Positions 16,585 to 25,511 of a DNA stretch of 64,000 bases are shown one piece after another; positions within the stretch are counted from its first letter, which is position 1; every line of letters begins with the position of its first letter. The notes under the pieces are model-generated. The model had not been told where the DNA came from, searched no databases, and worked only from the letters and a program-made list of their open reading frames with translations. Location: NCBI GenBank assembly GCA_016719105.1, contig JADKAQ010000008.1, positions 62,001 through 126,000 of the forward strand, given 5' to 3'. The position numbers and the translations under genes were made by a program. The stretch is from Gemmatimonadota bacterium (lineage in GTDB: Bacteria; Gemmatimonadota; Gemmatimonadetes; Gemmatimonadales; Gemmatimonadaceae).

Positions 16585-17544
16585 TCACCGGTCGAGGACG
16601 CCGGTGAGCCAGTGCAGGACGTTGAGCACGAACTGCGGATTCTGCTCGGCCATGGGGGCATTCATCCCCATCGGGTTTCGCTTGGGGCCTGCGCGCTGGG
16701 CGCTGAACATCGCCGCCTCGCCGAAGAAGGCGACCCGCCCGCGCTCCACCTTGCGCGTGGCCCCCTGCAGCCACCCCCCCACGGGGCGCGCCGGCGTCGT
16801 CTCCGTGAACTGCCACGCATAACGAGGCTCGAGCGAGACGAAGTCTGGCGGGAGGATCATGACCGGCTGCAGGTCACGGGCGCGCCCCTGAAAGGCCTGC
16901 CCCGTGAACGAGCGCACCTGCGTGACGCGCTCGGTGGAGTCGCGCCCGGCGACGATGGGGTGCATGGCGAGCGTCCCATCGGAAGGCCGGAAGAGTGTAG
17001 GGGTGGCGAACGCCGAGTCGCGCCCCGCCTTGCTGGTGAATCCCTTGACCGCGAAGCCATCGGCGAAGGCGACGTCGAACGCCGCGGCAAGCGCGGAGGC
17101 CGCGCCGGCCAGCGGCATGTGGTCGGCGATCAGCAGGAGCGCACCTCCGGTGCCGACCCAGTTCCGTACCGCGGCGATCTCCCCCTTCGCGAAGGCGGAC
17201 GGAGTAGGCGTGGGATACGTGTTCCACTCGGCGTCGCTCCACTGGGCGTTGGAGATCACCAACACATTGCAGCTGCCGAGCGCCGTGCTGGTGAACGGGG
17301 AGCGGGAAGGCACGACCCGAAAGCCGTCGCGTCGGGCCAGTTCGCCAAAGGCGAAGAACCGATTGTCGAGCGTGTGGAAGTTGTGGTGCGCCTCGTCGAG
17401 ACAGATCACCGGCCCCTGGCCGGCCGCGTAGGCCGGGCGAGGCACGGGCGGGCGGAAGGCGCTGTCGGGGAGCTGCTGAGCGCCCACCGGAACGGCGAAC
17501 GTCAGGGCGAGCAGGAGGGTGCGACGTGCAGCAGCAGTCATCAC
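16585..17544 (-). CDS. Exported DUF4350-like protein
   Basis: A 319-residue protein with a cleavable signal peptide (RRTLLLALTFAVPVGAQQ). The body resembles the glutamine-amidotransferase-like fold seen in DUF4350/GldG-type proteins: VICLDEAHHNFHTLDNRFFAF, VLVISNAQWSDAEW, VGTGGALLLIADHMPLAG and GRVAFFGEAAMFSAQ. No catalytic triad is evident, so a binding role is likelier than an enzyme. It is last in the leftward group led by gluQ, 58 bases after the membrane protein gene. Two ATGs at 17544 and 17541 are equivalent. Confidence 0.7.
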   Translation of the reverse strand: MMTAAARRTLLLALTFAVPVGAQQLPDSAFRPPVPRPAYAAGQGPVICLDEAHHNFHTLDNRFFAFGELARRDGFRVVPSRSPFTSTALGSCNVLVISNAQWSDAEWNTYPTPTPSAFAKGEIAAVRNWVGTGGALLLIADHMPLAGAASALAAAFDVAFADGFAVKGFTSKAGRDSAFATPTLFRPSDGTLAMHPIVAGRDSTERVTQVRSFTGQAFQGRARDLQPVMILPPDFVSLEPRYAWQFTETTPARPVGGWLQGATRKVERGRVAFFGEAAMFSAQRAGPKRNPMGMNAPMAEQNPQFVLNVLHWLTGVLDR

Positions 17545-17602
17545 GAGAGCCCCCAGGTGATGGGCGAGTTGATCTCGATGGTCGTCAGCTGAGACGATCG
17601 CA

Positions 17603-18397
17603 TCAAGGCATCAGGGACGAAGCGTACACCACGGCGGGCCAGGTGGCGGCCCACGCCAGGAGGAACCGATTGAGGCCGAAGGCCGCGACATTGCCGAGGT
17701 GGAACAGGCCGGCGATGGAGACCATCACGAGGGCGAGTCTGGGGTCGAGAAAGGCGACCGGGAAGAGGCATTCGAAGAGCATCACGCTCCACGACGCCGC
17801 GAGCAGCGCCGTGCGCCCCGACAGCAGCCGTCGCAGCGCCGCCGGTGTCCCGAAGTGCGGGGTCGCAACGAACGAGGCCAGCGCCGCGCCCGACCGCCAC
17901 GGCGCGTTGATGATCTTGACCACGCCGGCGATGAAGTACGACATCATCGCCTGCGCCGCCACGTAGAGCAGGGCCGCGCTCACCAGCACGCCCGAGGGGA
18001 TGCCGAGCCAGTCGCCGAGCGGCCCGGCCGCGTGCGCGACGACCAGCGCGGTGAGGACGACCATCTGCATCATGTCGCTGCCGCCGTTGCTGCTGCCGCG
18101 AAAGCGGATGTTCACGAGGAGCGACGTGATCCAGAGCGCCGGCGCCACCCCCGGCCGCACCCCCGCCAGCAGCAACGCGGCGAGGGCGAGCCGAGCGACG
18201 AGGAGGGCGAGGAAGGGGCGATAGGCGAGGAGCGGGGCGAGCCATCGGAGTTCCGGCGCGAGCGTCGCCCACCGCCAGGTCCCGTCATCGGCCAGGGCGC
18301 GGCGGGTCACGAGCAGTTCCAGCGTCCCCTGGATCACCGCGGCGGCGGCGACCATTTCGACCAGGCGCAGTGTGGTCCCCGCGTCGGGGGGTGTCAT
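17603..18397 (-). CDS. HTTM-like polytopic membrane protein
   Basis: A 264-residue membrane protein with six to seven hydrophobic helices. The loop IRFRGSSNGGSDMMQMVV and FIAGVVKIINAPWRSGAALA resemble proteins of the HTTM / vitamin K-dependent carboxylase-like membrane family. Assignment is by pattern only. The ATG at 18397 overlaps the stop of the preceding gene (ATGA), and the partner protein is probably functionally linked. No enzymatic role can be claimed. Confidence 0.6.
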   Translation of the reverse strand: MTPPDAGTTLRLVEMVAAAAVIQGTLELLVTRRALADDGTWRWATLAPELRWLAPLLAYRPFLALLVARLALAALLLAGVRPGVAPALWITSLLVNIRFRGSSNGGSDMMQMVVLTALVVAHAAGPLGDWLGIPSGVLVSAALLYVAAQAMMSYFIAGVVKIINAPWRSGAALASFVATPHFGTPAALRRLLSGRTALLAASWSVMLFECLFPVAFLDPRLALVMVSIAGLFHLGNVAAFGLNRFLLAWAATWPAVVYASSLMP

Positions 18398-18936
18398 ACC
18401 TCGTGCTCGCGGGAGATGACGAGGTCACCCGGCGCGCTCCCTGGGGTGCGGTCCGACGCAGCGCCGGCCGCGTGCGACGTCTCCACGAGCTTGAACTGGC
18501 AGGTCGCGCCACGCGGGACGTTGCCGTCAGCCGCAAGGTTGGCCCGCACGAGGTTGAGCACCAGCTGGTAGGAGACCAGCGACTCCGGGCCTCGCGGGTC
18601 GGTGTCGTCCCAATCGCCCACATCCATGAGCAACCGCTCGAGGAGCGATTGCTGGGCGAGCAGCAGGTTGCCGGCCGGGTTCCAGACCAGGTGCACGACC
18701 GATCGCGGCGGCGGAGCGAGAATCGGTCGCCATGCGCCGAACGACGCGCCATCCGGTGCAACGCGCACCAGGAGCGTGGGCGTCACCTGCAGGTCATCGA
18801 AGAAGCGCCACGACGGGACGAGCACTCGCACCAGTGACACCACGGGATGCCGAACCTCGGCGCGCGGCAGGAGGGCGACCAGGACCAGGAGGACGGCGAC
18901 GGCCACCAGCACGAGGCCCTGCGGCGAGTCGGTCAT
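18394..18936 (-). CDS. Membrane-anchored protein of unknown function, partner of the HTTM-like protein
   Basis: A 180-residue protein with one N-terminal membrane helix (LVLVAVAVLLVLVALL, residues 8-25) and a soluble domain (VPSWRFFDDLQVTPTLLVRV ... NPAGNLLLAQQSLLERLL ... LVLNLVRANLA). It overlaps both neighbours by ATGA (gluQ upstream and the HTTM-like gene downstream), so the three are co-translated. I do not recognise a characterised family. The paired arrangement with a multi-helix protein suggests a two-subunit membrane complex. Confidence 0.6.
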   Translation of the reverse strand: MTDSPQGLVLVAVAVLLVLVALLPRAEVRHPVVSLVRVLVPSWRFFDDLQVTPTLLVRVAPDGASFGAWRPILAPPPRSVVHLVWNPAGNLLLAQQSLLERLLMDVGDWDDTDPRGPESLVSYQLVLNLVRANLAADGNVPRGATCQFKLVETSHAAGAASDRTPGSAPGDLVISREHEV

Positions 18937-19784
18937 CGCGGGCCGGGGCGCGCATCGACCAGCGATTCCGGCGCGGCGTCGCGCACCTCGTCCCACGACC
19001 ACCCGCGCTCGCGCATCACGCGCAGCGACAGCGCCTGGTAGCGCTTGGCCAGGCGTCGCCCCTCGGCATCGCGCACCAGCGGCTCGTGGCACCAGGCGGG
19101 GGGCGTGGCGCCTAACGCGCGGTAGACCAGGAGCTGGCGCGCGGTGGAGAGCAGGAGGTCCTCCCCGCGCACCACCTCGGTGATCCCCATCGCGATGTCG
19201 TCGGCCACGACGGCGAGTTCGTACGCCGGGATGCCGTCGCGGCGCCAGAGGACGAAGTCGCCGAAGTCGCGCCCGGCCTCGAAGGCCTGGTCGCCGCGCC
19301 GGGCGTCGGTGAAGCGCACCACGTCGCCGTCCGGGACTCGAAAGCGCCACGTCACGCCAAACGGTTCGGCATGCTCGCGCTCGGCGCCGGCAGGTGCACG
19401 CCACTCGGGCGGGAAGATCGGCTCGGCCCCTTCTTCGTCTTCGTGCGGTGCGAGAGCGGCATCGCGCAGCTCCTTGCGACTGACGTGACTCGGGTAGATC
19501 ACGCCGGCATTCCGCAGCTGGCGCCAGGCATCGACGTAGACGGCGGTTCGCTGTGACTGGTAGAGTGGCCCTTCCGTCCACTCGATCCCCATCCACGCAA
19601 AGTCGTCGAGCATCTGTTGCGTGTATTCGGGGCGACAGCGAAGCGGGTCGAGGTCCTCGATGCGCAGGACGAGTGCCCCCTCCGCCTCGACCGACCGCCG
19701 CCACGCCGCGTGAAAGGTGCGCGCATGGCCGAGGTGCATCTCACCGGTGGGGGTGGGGGCGAGGCGTCCGCGGTAGGTCGGCAC
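18933..19784 (-). CDS. gluQ: Glutamyl-Q tRNA(Asp) synthetase (GluQ-RS)
   Basis: A 283-residue truncated glutamyl-tRNA synthetase paralogue that attaches Glu to queuosine-34 of tRNA(Asp). Signatures: YRGRLAPTPTGEMHLGHAR (HIGH-type motif), LRIEDLDPLRCRPEY, and the KMSKS-like RRLAKRYQALSLR at the C-terminus; there is no anticodon-binding domain, as expected for the family. The cysteines of the zinc site in the E. coli enzyme (CxC near YPSH-type sequence) are absent: here the region reads YPSHVSRKELRD. It is the first gene of a leftward operon of four. A CCTAACG word at 19111 encodes Leu-TTA. Confidence 0.9.
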   Translation of the reverse strand: MPTYRGRLAPTPTGEMHLGHARTFHAAWRRSVEAEGALVLRIEDLDPLRCRPEYTQQMLDDFAWMGIEWTEGPLYQSQRTAVYVDAWRQLRNAGVIYPSHVSRKELRDAALAPHEDEEGAEPIFPPEWRAPAGAEREHAEPFGVTWRFRVPDGDVVRFTDARRGDQAFEAGRDFGDFVLWRRDGIPAYELAVVADDIAMGITEVVRGEDLLLSTARQLLVYRALGATPPAWCHEPLVRDAEGRRLAKRYQALSLRVMRERGWSWDEVRDAAPESLVDARPGPR

Positions 19785-19921
19785 GTGGGGGGAGCGCGTG
19801 GAGATCTGGTGGAGTGCTGGTGGTCAAACGGGCGAGCGAGCGCGAGCGGTCATTTCGGCGCCCCCTGAATTGGCGCAGGTGCACGCCGGGAGTGCAAGTT
19901 GGGAGACCCCACCTCACGCAC

Positions 19922-22252
19922 ATGGCGCTCTCCCTTCGTCCCGCGACCGTCGCCGACATCCCGGCGCTCAACGCGCTCATCGAGCGTTCGGCGCGCCAGC
20001 TGAGTATCGGCTTCTACACGCCGGCGGAGATCGACGCCGCCGTCCGGTATGTCTTCGGGGTGGACACGACCCTCGTGGGCGACGGGACGTACTTCGTGGT
20101 GCATGACGGCGAGGTGTTGGCGGGGTGCGGTGGCTGGAGCCGGCGCCGCACCCTGTACGGCGGCGACCAGCGCCCGGTGGAGGTTGGCTCGGCGGCCGGT
20201 GCACCCAGCGACCAGCTGCAACCCGGTGTCGATGCTGCCAAGGTCCGCGCCTTCTTCGTCTCGCCCGACTTCGCGCGTCGCGGAGTGGGGCGCTTCCTCC
20301 TCGATGCGTGTCTCTCGGCGGCGCGGGCGGCGGGGTTCACCAAGGTCGAACTCATGGCGACGCTCCCGGGCGTCCCGTTCTACGCCGCGCTGGGCTTTCG
20401 TCCGGTGCGCGAAGTGACCGACCCCCTCCCCGACGGGACGCCGCTTCGTTTCGTGCAGATGGATCGCGACATCACGCCACCCCGAGCCAACCGCCTCGTG
20501 AACCGTTCCGCCGCCTCGCCGCTTACGTCGTTCGTCATCGCCGCGCTCGCGCTGGGCGCCGCCAGCTGCAGACCGTCCGCCGGCGAACCCGCGGCGCTCA
20601 TCCTGACGAACGCTCGCGCCTATACGCTGTCGTGGAACGAGCCCTCCCCCGATGGCGTCCCGGCGGCCAACGCACCGTGGGACTCGTCAGGCGGATGGCG
20701 GCACGACGCGACGGCGGTCGCGGTACGTGGCGGTCGCATCGTCTACGTCGGGAGCGATTCCGGGGCGCTGGCGCTGCGCGGCGACAGCACTCGAGTGATC
20801 GACCTCGCGGGTGGCGTCCTCCTTCCAGGGCTGGTCGACGCCCACACGCATGTGGCCGAGCTGGGGCAATCGCTCGACCGCGTGAACCTCACCGGACTCG
20901 CGACCGAGGAAGAGGCGGTGGCACGCATCGTCGAGCGCGCCGCGACCACTCCCAAGGGCGAGTGGATCATCGGCGTCGGGTGGGACGAGGGGGCGTGGGC
21001 GAATCGCTACCCTGACAAGACGCTGCTGACGGCGCGCGTCCCCGACCATCCGGTCGTGATGCGCGGGCTGCACGGCTTTGCGGCGTGGGGGAACGCGCTG
21101 GCGCTGGAGAAGGCGGGAATCACGCGCGCAAGCGAGGCACCAACCGGCGGCGAGATTCGCAAGGATGCCTCGGGTGAGCCGACCGGGTTGTTCCTCAACC
21201 GCGCCGTCCCGCTGCTCGACGACGCCGTCCCCGTCCCGTCGCCGTCACAGCGCGACGCACAGGTGATGCGGGCGCTGCACGTGATGGCCGACGCCGGCTA
21301 CACCGGGGTGCACGAGGCCGGTGTCGCCCCCGACGTGATGGCGTCGTTCGAGCGACTGGCGGCCTCCGATTCGCTTCCGCTGCGCGTGTACGCGATGCTC
21401 AGCGGGCGCGACTCGGCGCTGGTGCGGGCGTGGATCACGCGGGGGACCTTCGCGTCGCCTAACGGGATGCTGGTCGTGCGCGCCGTGAAGGCGTACTTCG
21501 ATGGCGCGTTGGGATCGCGCGGGGCGCAGCTCCTCGCCGACTACTCCGACAAGCCTGGGCACCGCGGGGTGAGCGGCGGCGCGTACGGCTTTGATCGCAC
21601 GGTGGTGGGCGATGCGATGTCCGCCGGCTTTCAGGTGGGGATCCACGCCATCGGCGACGCCGGCAACCGCGCCACGCTCGACTTCATCGACTCGGTCTAC
21701 GCCGCCGCTCCCAGGTCGCGTGGGCTGCGCCATCGCGTGGAGCATGCGCAGGTCCTGAACATCGAGGACATTCCGCGTTTCTCCACGAGTGGCGTCATCG
21801 CGTCGATGCAGCCGCCGCACGCGGTGGAGGACAAGGGATGGGCCGAGCAGCGCCTCGGACCGGACCGCATCGAGGGGGCCTACGCCTGGCGCACGTTGCG
21901 CCGCCAGCGCGCGCACCTCGTCTTTTCCTCCGACCTCCCCGGCTCGGGTTGGAGCCCCTTCTACGGACTGCACTCGGCGATCAGCCGGCAGGACACCACG
22001 GGCGCGCCGACGGGGGGATGGTACCCGGAGCAGCGCATGACGCCGGAAGAGGCGGTGCGCGGCTACAGCACGTGGGCCGCGTACGCGGGTTTCGACGAAG
22101 AGCAGGCGGGGACGATCGCGGTGGGGAAGCGCGCCGACTTCACGGTCATCACCGTGGATCCGTTCCGCGTGGCCGCACCCGCAGAGCTGCTCTCCGGTGC
22201 GGTGCAGCTGACGGTATCGCGCGGGCGGGTGACGTACCAGCGAACGCCGTGA
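19922..22252 (+). CDS. GNAT acetyltransferase fused to an exported-type amidohydrolase (YtcJ-like)
   Basis: A single open frame of 776 residues with two unrelated domains. Residues 1-190 are a GNAT N-acetyltransferase (LRPATVADIPALNALIER, VRAFFVSPDFARRGVGRFLLDA, with the acetyl-CoA loop RRGVGR). Residues 225-776 are an amidohydrolase-3 (YtcJ/DUF1035-like) domain: LPGLVDAHTHVAELG, KAYFDGALGSRGAQL, GIHAIGDAGN, HRVEHAQV and FSSDLPGSG. Between them lies NRSAASPLTSFVIAALA-LGAASC, which looks exactly like a lipoprotein signal with lipobox, preceded by an in-frame GTG at 20498. So the frame may be two genes joined by loss of a stop (GNAT 19922 to about 20490, lipoprotein amidohydrolase 20498-22252), or a true fusion. 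The first gives sensible topology for each half. Confidence 0.75.
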   Translation: MALSLRPATVADIPALNALIERSARQLSIGFYTPAEIDAAVRYVFGVDTTLVGDGTYFVVHDGEVLAGCGGWSRRRTLYGGDQRPVEVGSAAGAPSDQLQPGVDAAKVRAFFVSPDFARRGVGRFLLDACLSAARAAGFTKVELMATLPGVPFYAALGFRPVREVTDPLPDGTPLRFVQMDRDITPPRANRLVNRSAASPLTSFVIAALALGAASCRPSAGEPAALILTNARAYTLSWNEPSPDGVPAANAPWDSSGGWRHDATAVAVRGGRIVYVGSDSGALALRGDSTRVIDLAGGVLLPGLVDAHTHVAELGQSLDRVNLTGLATEEEAVARIVERAATTPKGEWIIGVGWDEGAWANRYPDKTLLTARVPDHPVVMRGLHGFAAWGNALALEKAGITRASEAPTGGEIRKDASGEPTGLFLNRAVPLLDDAVPVPSPSQRDAQVMRALHVMADAGYTGVHEAGVAPDVMASFERLAASDSLPLRVYAMLSGRDSALVRAWITRGTFASPNGMLVVRAVKAYFDGALGSRGAQLLADYSDKPGHRGVSGGAYGFDRTVVGDAMSAGFQVGIHAIGDAGNRATLDFIDSVYAAAPRSRGLRHRVEHAQVLNIEDIPRFSTSGVIASMQPPHAVEDKGWAEQRLGPDRIEGAYAWRTLRRQRAHLVFSSDLPGSGWSPFYGLHSAISRQDTTGAPTGGWYPEQRMTPEEAVRGYSTWAAYAGFDEEQAGTIAVGKRADFTVITVDPFRVAAPAELLSGAVQLTVSRGRVTYQRTP

Positions 22253-22273
22253 ACGTGAAGACGGGGGCGGGTG

Positions 22274-23620
22274 CTATTGCGAGATCTGCGTGTCCATCCA
22301 GCCGTGGCGCTGGAAGAGCCAGAACGACATCGCGTTGATCTCGCCGTCGTAGCTCCCGGTGACCACGCGGTTGGGCCACACCCAGGTGCTGAGGATGGGC
22401 CACTTCTCGAAGTTGCGTGCCTGCACCTTGCTCAGAAATGCCTGGCGCGCGCTGATGTAGTTGAAGAGCGCGTCGACCGTCTTGTCGCTCTTCATCTGCG
22501 CCCAGCGCGCCTTGACCTGCGCCGCAAAGGCCGGGTCCTGGAAGAGGCGCGTGAACCACTGCGCCGTGCGCGTGTGCCACCCCTGCACCAGGTCGGCGCC
22601 GTCGTAATTCACATTCCCCATCGCCAGGTCAAAGTCCCACACCGGGCCGAAGAAGAGCTTCCCGCCACGCTTCTTGTAGAGGTAGGTGCTCAACCGCAGG
22701 TTGCCGTCGACATTCTTGAACAGCTCGTTGACGATGTAGTAGCGAATCGCCGATTCGACGTCGATGTAGGCGGCGTAGCCTGCCTGCGGATCGGCGAACT
22801 GCGGGCTGTAGATCGCGTCGTCGACCTGCTTGATGTAGTTGGTGATGTACGCGCGGTGCTTGGCCCACGCCGGTTCGTTGAGCGTCTCCGGGTTGGAGAG
22901 GCAGAAGATCATGCGAGTGCGCGTGGAGTTGAAGCAGAAGTCCTCCCCGCGCCGCTCGTCGACCTCCATCAGGTAGCCCCCGGTGACGTTGGTCGCCGAG
23001 GTATCGCTGGCCTTGAGTTCGGGGATGTTCACGCGGTCCGGCGCGATACGGACGTGCTCCACCAGTTGGTATACGCCCTGATACGCGCCATTGAGGCTCA
23101 TCTCGACGAACTGCGAACGCGGCGTCCATTCCATCCCCAGCTTGCGACTGAGTTCGAAGGTGACGTCGTTGCGGATGAGCGTCTTGTCGGAGTAGTTGGC
23201 GAGCAGGACCCAGTGCCGGTTGGCCGGCATCCCCATGAGCGCCGTGCTCGTGCCGAGCTTGATGCGATACGGCTTCTTGGGCATCCCCCACGTGGTGTTG
23301 CCACGCCCGCGAATCTCGAGCGCCCCTTCCTGCATGATGGCGCCGTCGGTCCCGGTGATCCGGTAGCTCCCGGTGATGTACTCCTCCTTGGACGTGATCG
23401 CCGCGCCGAAGGTCGTGCTGAGCGTAAGCGTCGGGAGGGCCTCGGCCACCGGGAAGGTCGGCGTCGGCGGGGGGACGACATCGGGGGGGGCGACGGGATC
23501 TTCGCCGCAGGCCACGACGAGAAGTGCCACGACCAGGAGGGCGACGGCGCGCTTCGGTGCGCGAAAGCCGAACCACCGCGCCGAAGCGCCTGCGACTGCC
23601 CGCCATTCTGCCAACGACAC
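22274..23620 (-). CDS. CotH-kinase-family lipoprotein
   Basis: A 448-residue protein with a lipoprotein signal (VVALLVVACGEDP). The CotH domain runs from about residue 75 to 400: IRGRGNTTWGMPKKPYRIKL, WVLLANYSDKTLIRNDVTFEL, VEMSLNGAYQGVYQLVEHV and GPVWDFDLAMGN. CotH proteins are atypical protein kinases of spore coats, but bacterial lipoprotein members are usually uncharacterised surface proteins; kinase activity here is only possible. The GTG start at 23620 has AGGAG 6 bases upstream. Convergent with the amidohydrolase gene, gap 21 bases. Confidence 0.88.
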   Translation of the reverse strand: MSLAEWRAVAGASARWFGFRAPKRAVALLVVALLVVACGEDPVAPPDVVPPPTPTFPVAEALPTLTLSTTFGAAITSKEEYITGSYRITGTDGAIMQEGALEIRGRGNTTWGMPKKPYRIKLGTSTALMGMPANRHWVLLANYSDKTLIRNDVTFELSRKLGMEWTPRSQFVEMSLNGAYQGVYQLVEHVRIAPDRVNIPELKASDTSATNVTGGYLMEVDERRGEDFCFNSTRTRMIFCLSNPETLNEPAWAKHRAYITNYIKQVDDAIYSPQFADPQAGYAAYIDVESAIRYYIVNELFKNVDGNLRLSTYLYKKRGGKLFFGPVWDFDLAMGNVNYDGADLVQGWHTRTAQWFTRLFQDPAFAAQVKARWAQMKSDKTVDALFNYISARQAFLSKVQARNFEKWPILSTWVWPNRVVTGSYDGEINAMSFWLFQRHGWMDTQISQ

Positions 23621-23780
23621 GACAAACTCCTGCGCGTGACTGATCGGCCGTGCAGGCGGCAGGGTGCCGCGGCGGCCTTCGGCAATCTACTCCGTGCGGC
23701 GATGCCCGGCGGTAGGCGCCGTCACACCGTCGGGGGCGCGCAACGCACCGAGCGCGCCCGCCCTCCAACGCCGCCGACCG

Positions 23781-25319
23781 CTACACCCGCTCGATCACCG
23801 GACGGCCGTGTGGCACCCGCCAGCTCGACGCCGTCTCCACCGGAGCCCCCGGACGCGTCACGAACGGCACGACGCGATAGTCTGCACGCCACTCGTCAGG
23901 CGTGACACGGCATCGCACATAGCCACGCTTGGCGTTGTGCCACTTCATGTACGGGTTGTCGGAACGCGTCGCGTTCCACCCCGGGTAGACGTCCATTCCA
24001 TCGCCACCCGACGACATGCTCGTCCCCACAAACTCGGCTGCCACCGTCGGTCGCCCCAAACGATCGAACGACGACTGCAGCTCGTTGACGTAGCTGGCAT
24101 GGATGTCACCGGTGAGCACGACCGTGCGCCCCTTGGCCCGCTCACCGATCGCGCCCAGCAGCCGATCACGCGCGACGGGATAGCCCGCCCACTGGTCCAT
24201 CGACACCTGGATGTCGGCGCCGGGGCGATTGTCGAGCGGCGCCATCATCACCTGCTGCGCCAGCACCTGCCAGGTCGCGCGCGACTCGCTGAGGCCGTTG
24301 AGCAGCCACCGCTCCTGGGCGTCGCCCATCATCGTCCTCGACGGATCGTTCCAATCGCCGCAGGGGATCACACGCTGGCCATCGCCGCACGCCTGGTCGC
24401 TGCGATACTGCCGCGTGTCCATCACCCAGAAGCGCGCCAGCGCCCCCCAGTTGGCGGTGCGCGTGATGTTGAGGTCGGCCCACGAACGGGCTCGCGGCAC
24501 GCGCACCGGCTGGTGCTCCCACCACGCCTGGTAACCGGCCGCGCGGCGCTGGCGCATCTGCTCGTCCGACTCGAAGACGTTCTCGCCGACGGACCCCGCG
24601 TAGTTGTTGTCGACTTCGTGGTCGTCCCACGTCACGATCCACGGGCACATCGCGTGCGCCTTCTGTAGCGCGGGGTCGAGCTTGTATTGCGCATAGCGAT
24701 CGCGATAGTCCTCGACCGTGATGATCTCGAAGCCGTGATGCGGGCGCACGACGTCCTCGCGCGTCGCCGTCTCGTAGATGTAGTCCCCGAGGTGCGTCAC
24801 GAGGTCGAGTCGTTCGGCGGCCAGGTGGTCGAAGGCGGTGAAGAGCCCCTGCTCGTAGTGCTGGCACGAGACGAAAGCGAAGTCGAGCGGTTGCTGCGCG
24901 CCGTCGGGAGGGGTGGTGCGCAAGCGCCCGACCGTGCTGCTCCCCGCCGGAAGCGTGAAGCGGTAGAAGTACCACCGATCGGGGGCGAGCCCCTGCACGT
25001 CGACGTGCGCGGAGTAGCCGAGTTCGGGCGCGCACGTGTAGCGCCCGCGCTTCACGACCTTGCTGAACCCCTCGTCATCGGCCACCTCCCAGTCGAGCAC
25101 CACCTTCTGCCCATCCATCCCCCCGTGCGGCGCGAAGGGGTCGGGGGCCAACCGCGTCCAGATCACGCAGGCGTTAGGCGTGGGATCACCGCTGGCCACG
25201 CCGAGCGCAAACGGATTGCCGCTCAGCACCGGCCGTGTCGTCAGGCGCCACAGGTTGGGGGCGCCGGCGCAGAGCACCGCGTAGCGGGTGAGGTCGCTGA
25301 GGAAGAGACGGCGATCCAT
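23781..25319 (-). CDS. phoD: PhoD-family alkaline phosphatase / phosphodiesterase, Tat substrate
   Basis: A 512-residue secreted phosphatase. The N-terminus MDRRLFLSDLTRYAVLCAG carries a twin-arginine motif (RRLFL), as is usual for PhoD, which is folded with its metal cofactor before export. The PhoD_N domain shows GVASGDPTPNACVIWTRL. The catalytic domain has FVSCQHYEQGLFTAFDHL, VTHLGDYIYE, TWDDHEVDNNYAG and VLTGDIHASYVNEL, which carry the Fe/Ca ligands. It releases phosphate from phosphomono- and diesters such as teichoic acids or phospholipids. The start is the ATG at 25319, directly before the Tat motif. Confidence 0.93.
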   Translation of the reverse strand: MDRRLFLSDLTRYAVLCAGAPNLWRLTTRPVLSGNPFALGVASGDPTPNACVIWTRLAPDPFAPHGGMDGQKVVLDWEVADDEGFSKVVKRGRYTCAPELGYSAHVDVQGLAPDRWYFYRFTLPAGSSTVGRLRTTPPDGAQQPLDFAFVSCQHYEQGLFTAFDHLAAERLDLVTHLGDYIYETATREDVVRPHHGFEIITVEDYRDRYAQYKLDPALQKAHAMCPWIVTWDDHEVDNNYAGSVGENVFESDEQMRQRRAAGYQAWWEHQPVRVPRARSWADLNITRTANWGALARFWVMDTRQYRSDQACGDGQRVIPCGDWNDPSRTMMGDAQERWLLNGLSESRATWQVLAQQVMMAPLDNRPGADIQVSMDQWAGYPVARDRLLGAIGERAKGRTVVLTGDIHASYVNELQSSFDRLGRPTVAAEFVGTSMSSGGDGMDVYPGWNATRSDNPYMKWHNAKRGYVRCRVTPDEWRADYRVVPFVTRPGAPVETASSWRVPHGRPVIERV

Positions 25320-25511
25320 TGGGGGAAGACGAGAAGACGAGAAGACGAGAAGACGAGTGACGGCTTCGAGAGGGATGGTGGATCGCTCGTGGTCCAGCGG
25401 CAAGGGGAGCAACGGGTGGCTTTGTACTGGCTTGGTCACGCCTCACGCAGGAAATTCCGCCGTACCCCCCATCTCGTCTTCCCGTCTTCCCGTCCTCCCG
25501 TCTTCCGCCCC
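25320..25511. repeat. GAAGACGA tandem repeats and an opposing CGTCTTCC tract in a divergent promoter region
   Basis: The 192-base gap between phoD (leftward) and the YdeI-like gene (rightward) has four consecutive GAGAAGACGA-type units at about 25327-25358, and on the other side, at about 25472-25507, a series of CGTCTTCC and CGTCCTCC units. The two tracts are roughly inverted copies, and a similar CTCGTCTTCCCGTC piece recurs after the YdeI-like gene near 26104. These may be simple-sequence repeats. Promoters for both genes must lie here. Confidence 0.6.

Noticed and set aside
22271..23905. 544-residue plus-strand open frame
   Set aside because: Antisense to the CotH-family gene, which has a lipobox and family motifs.
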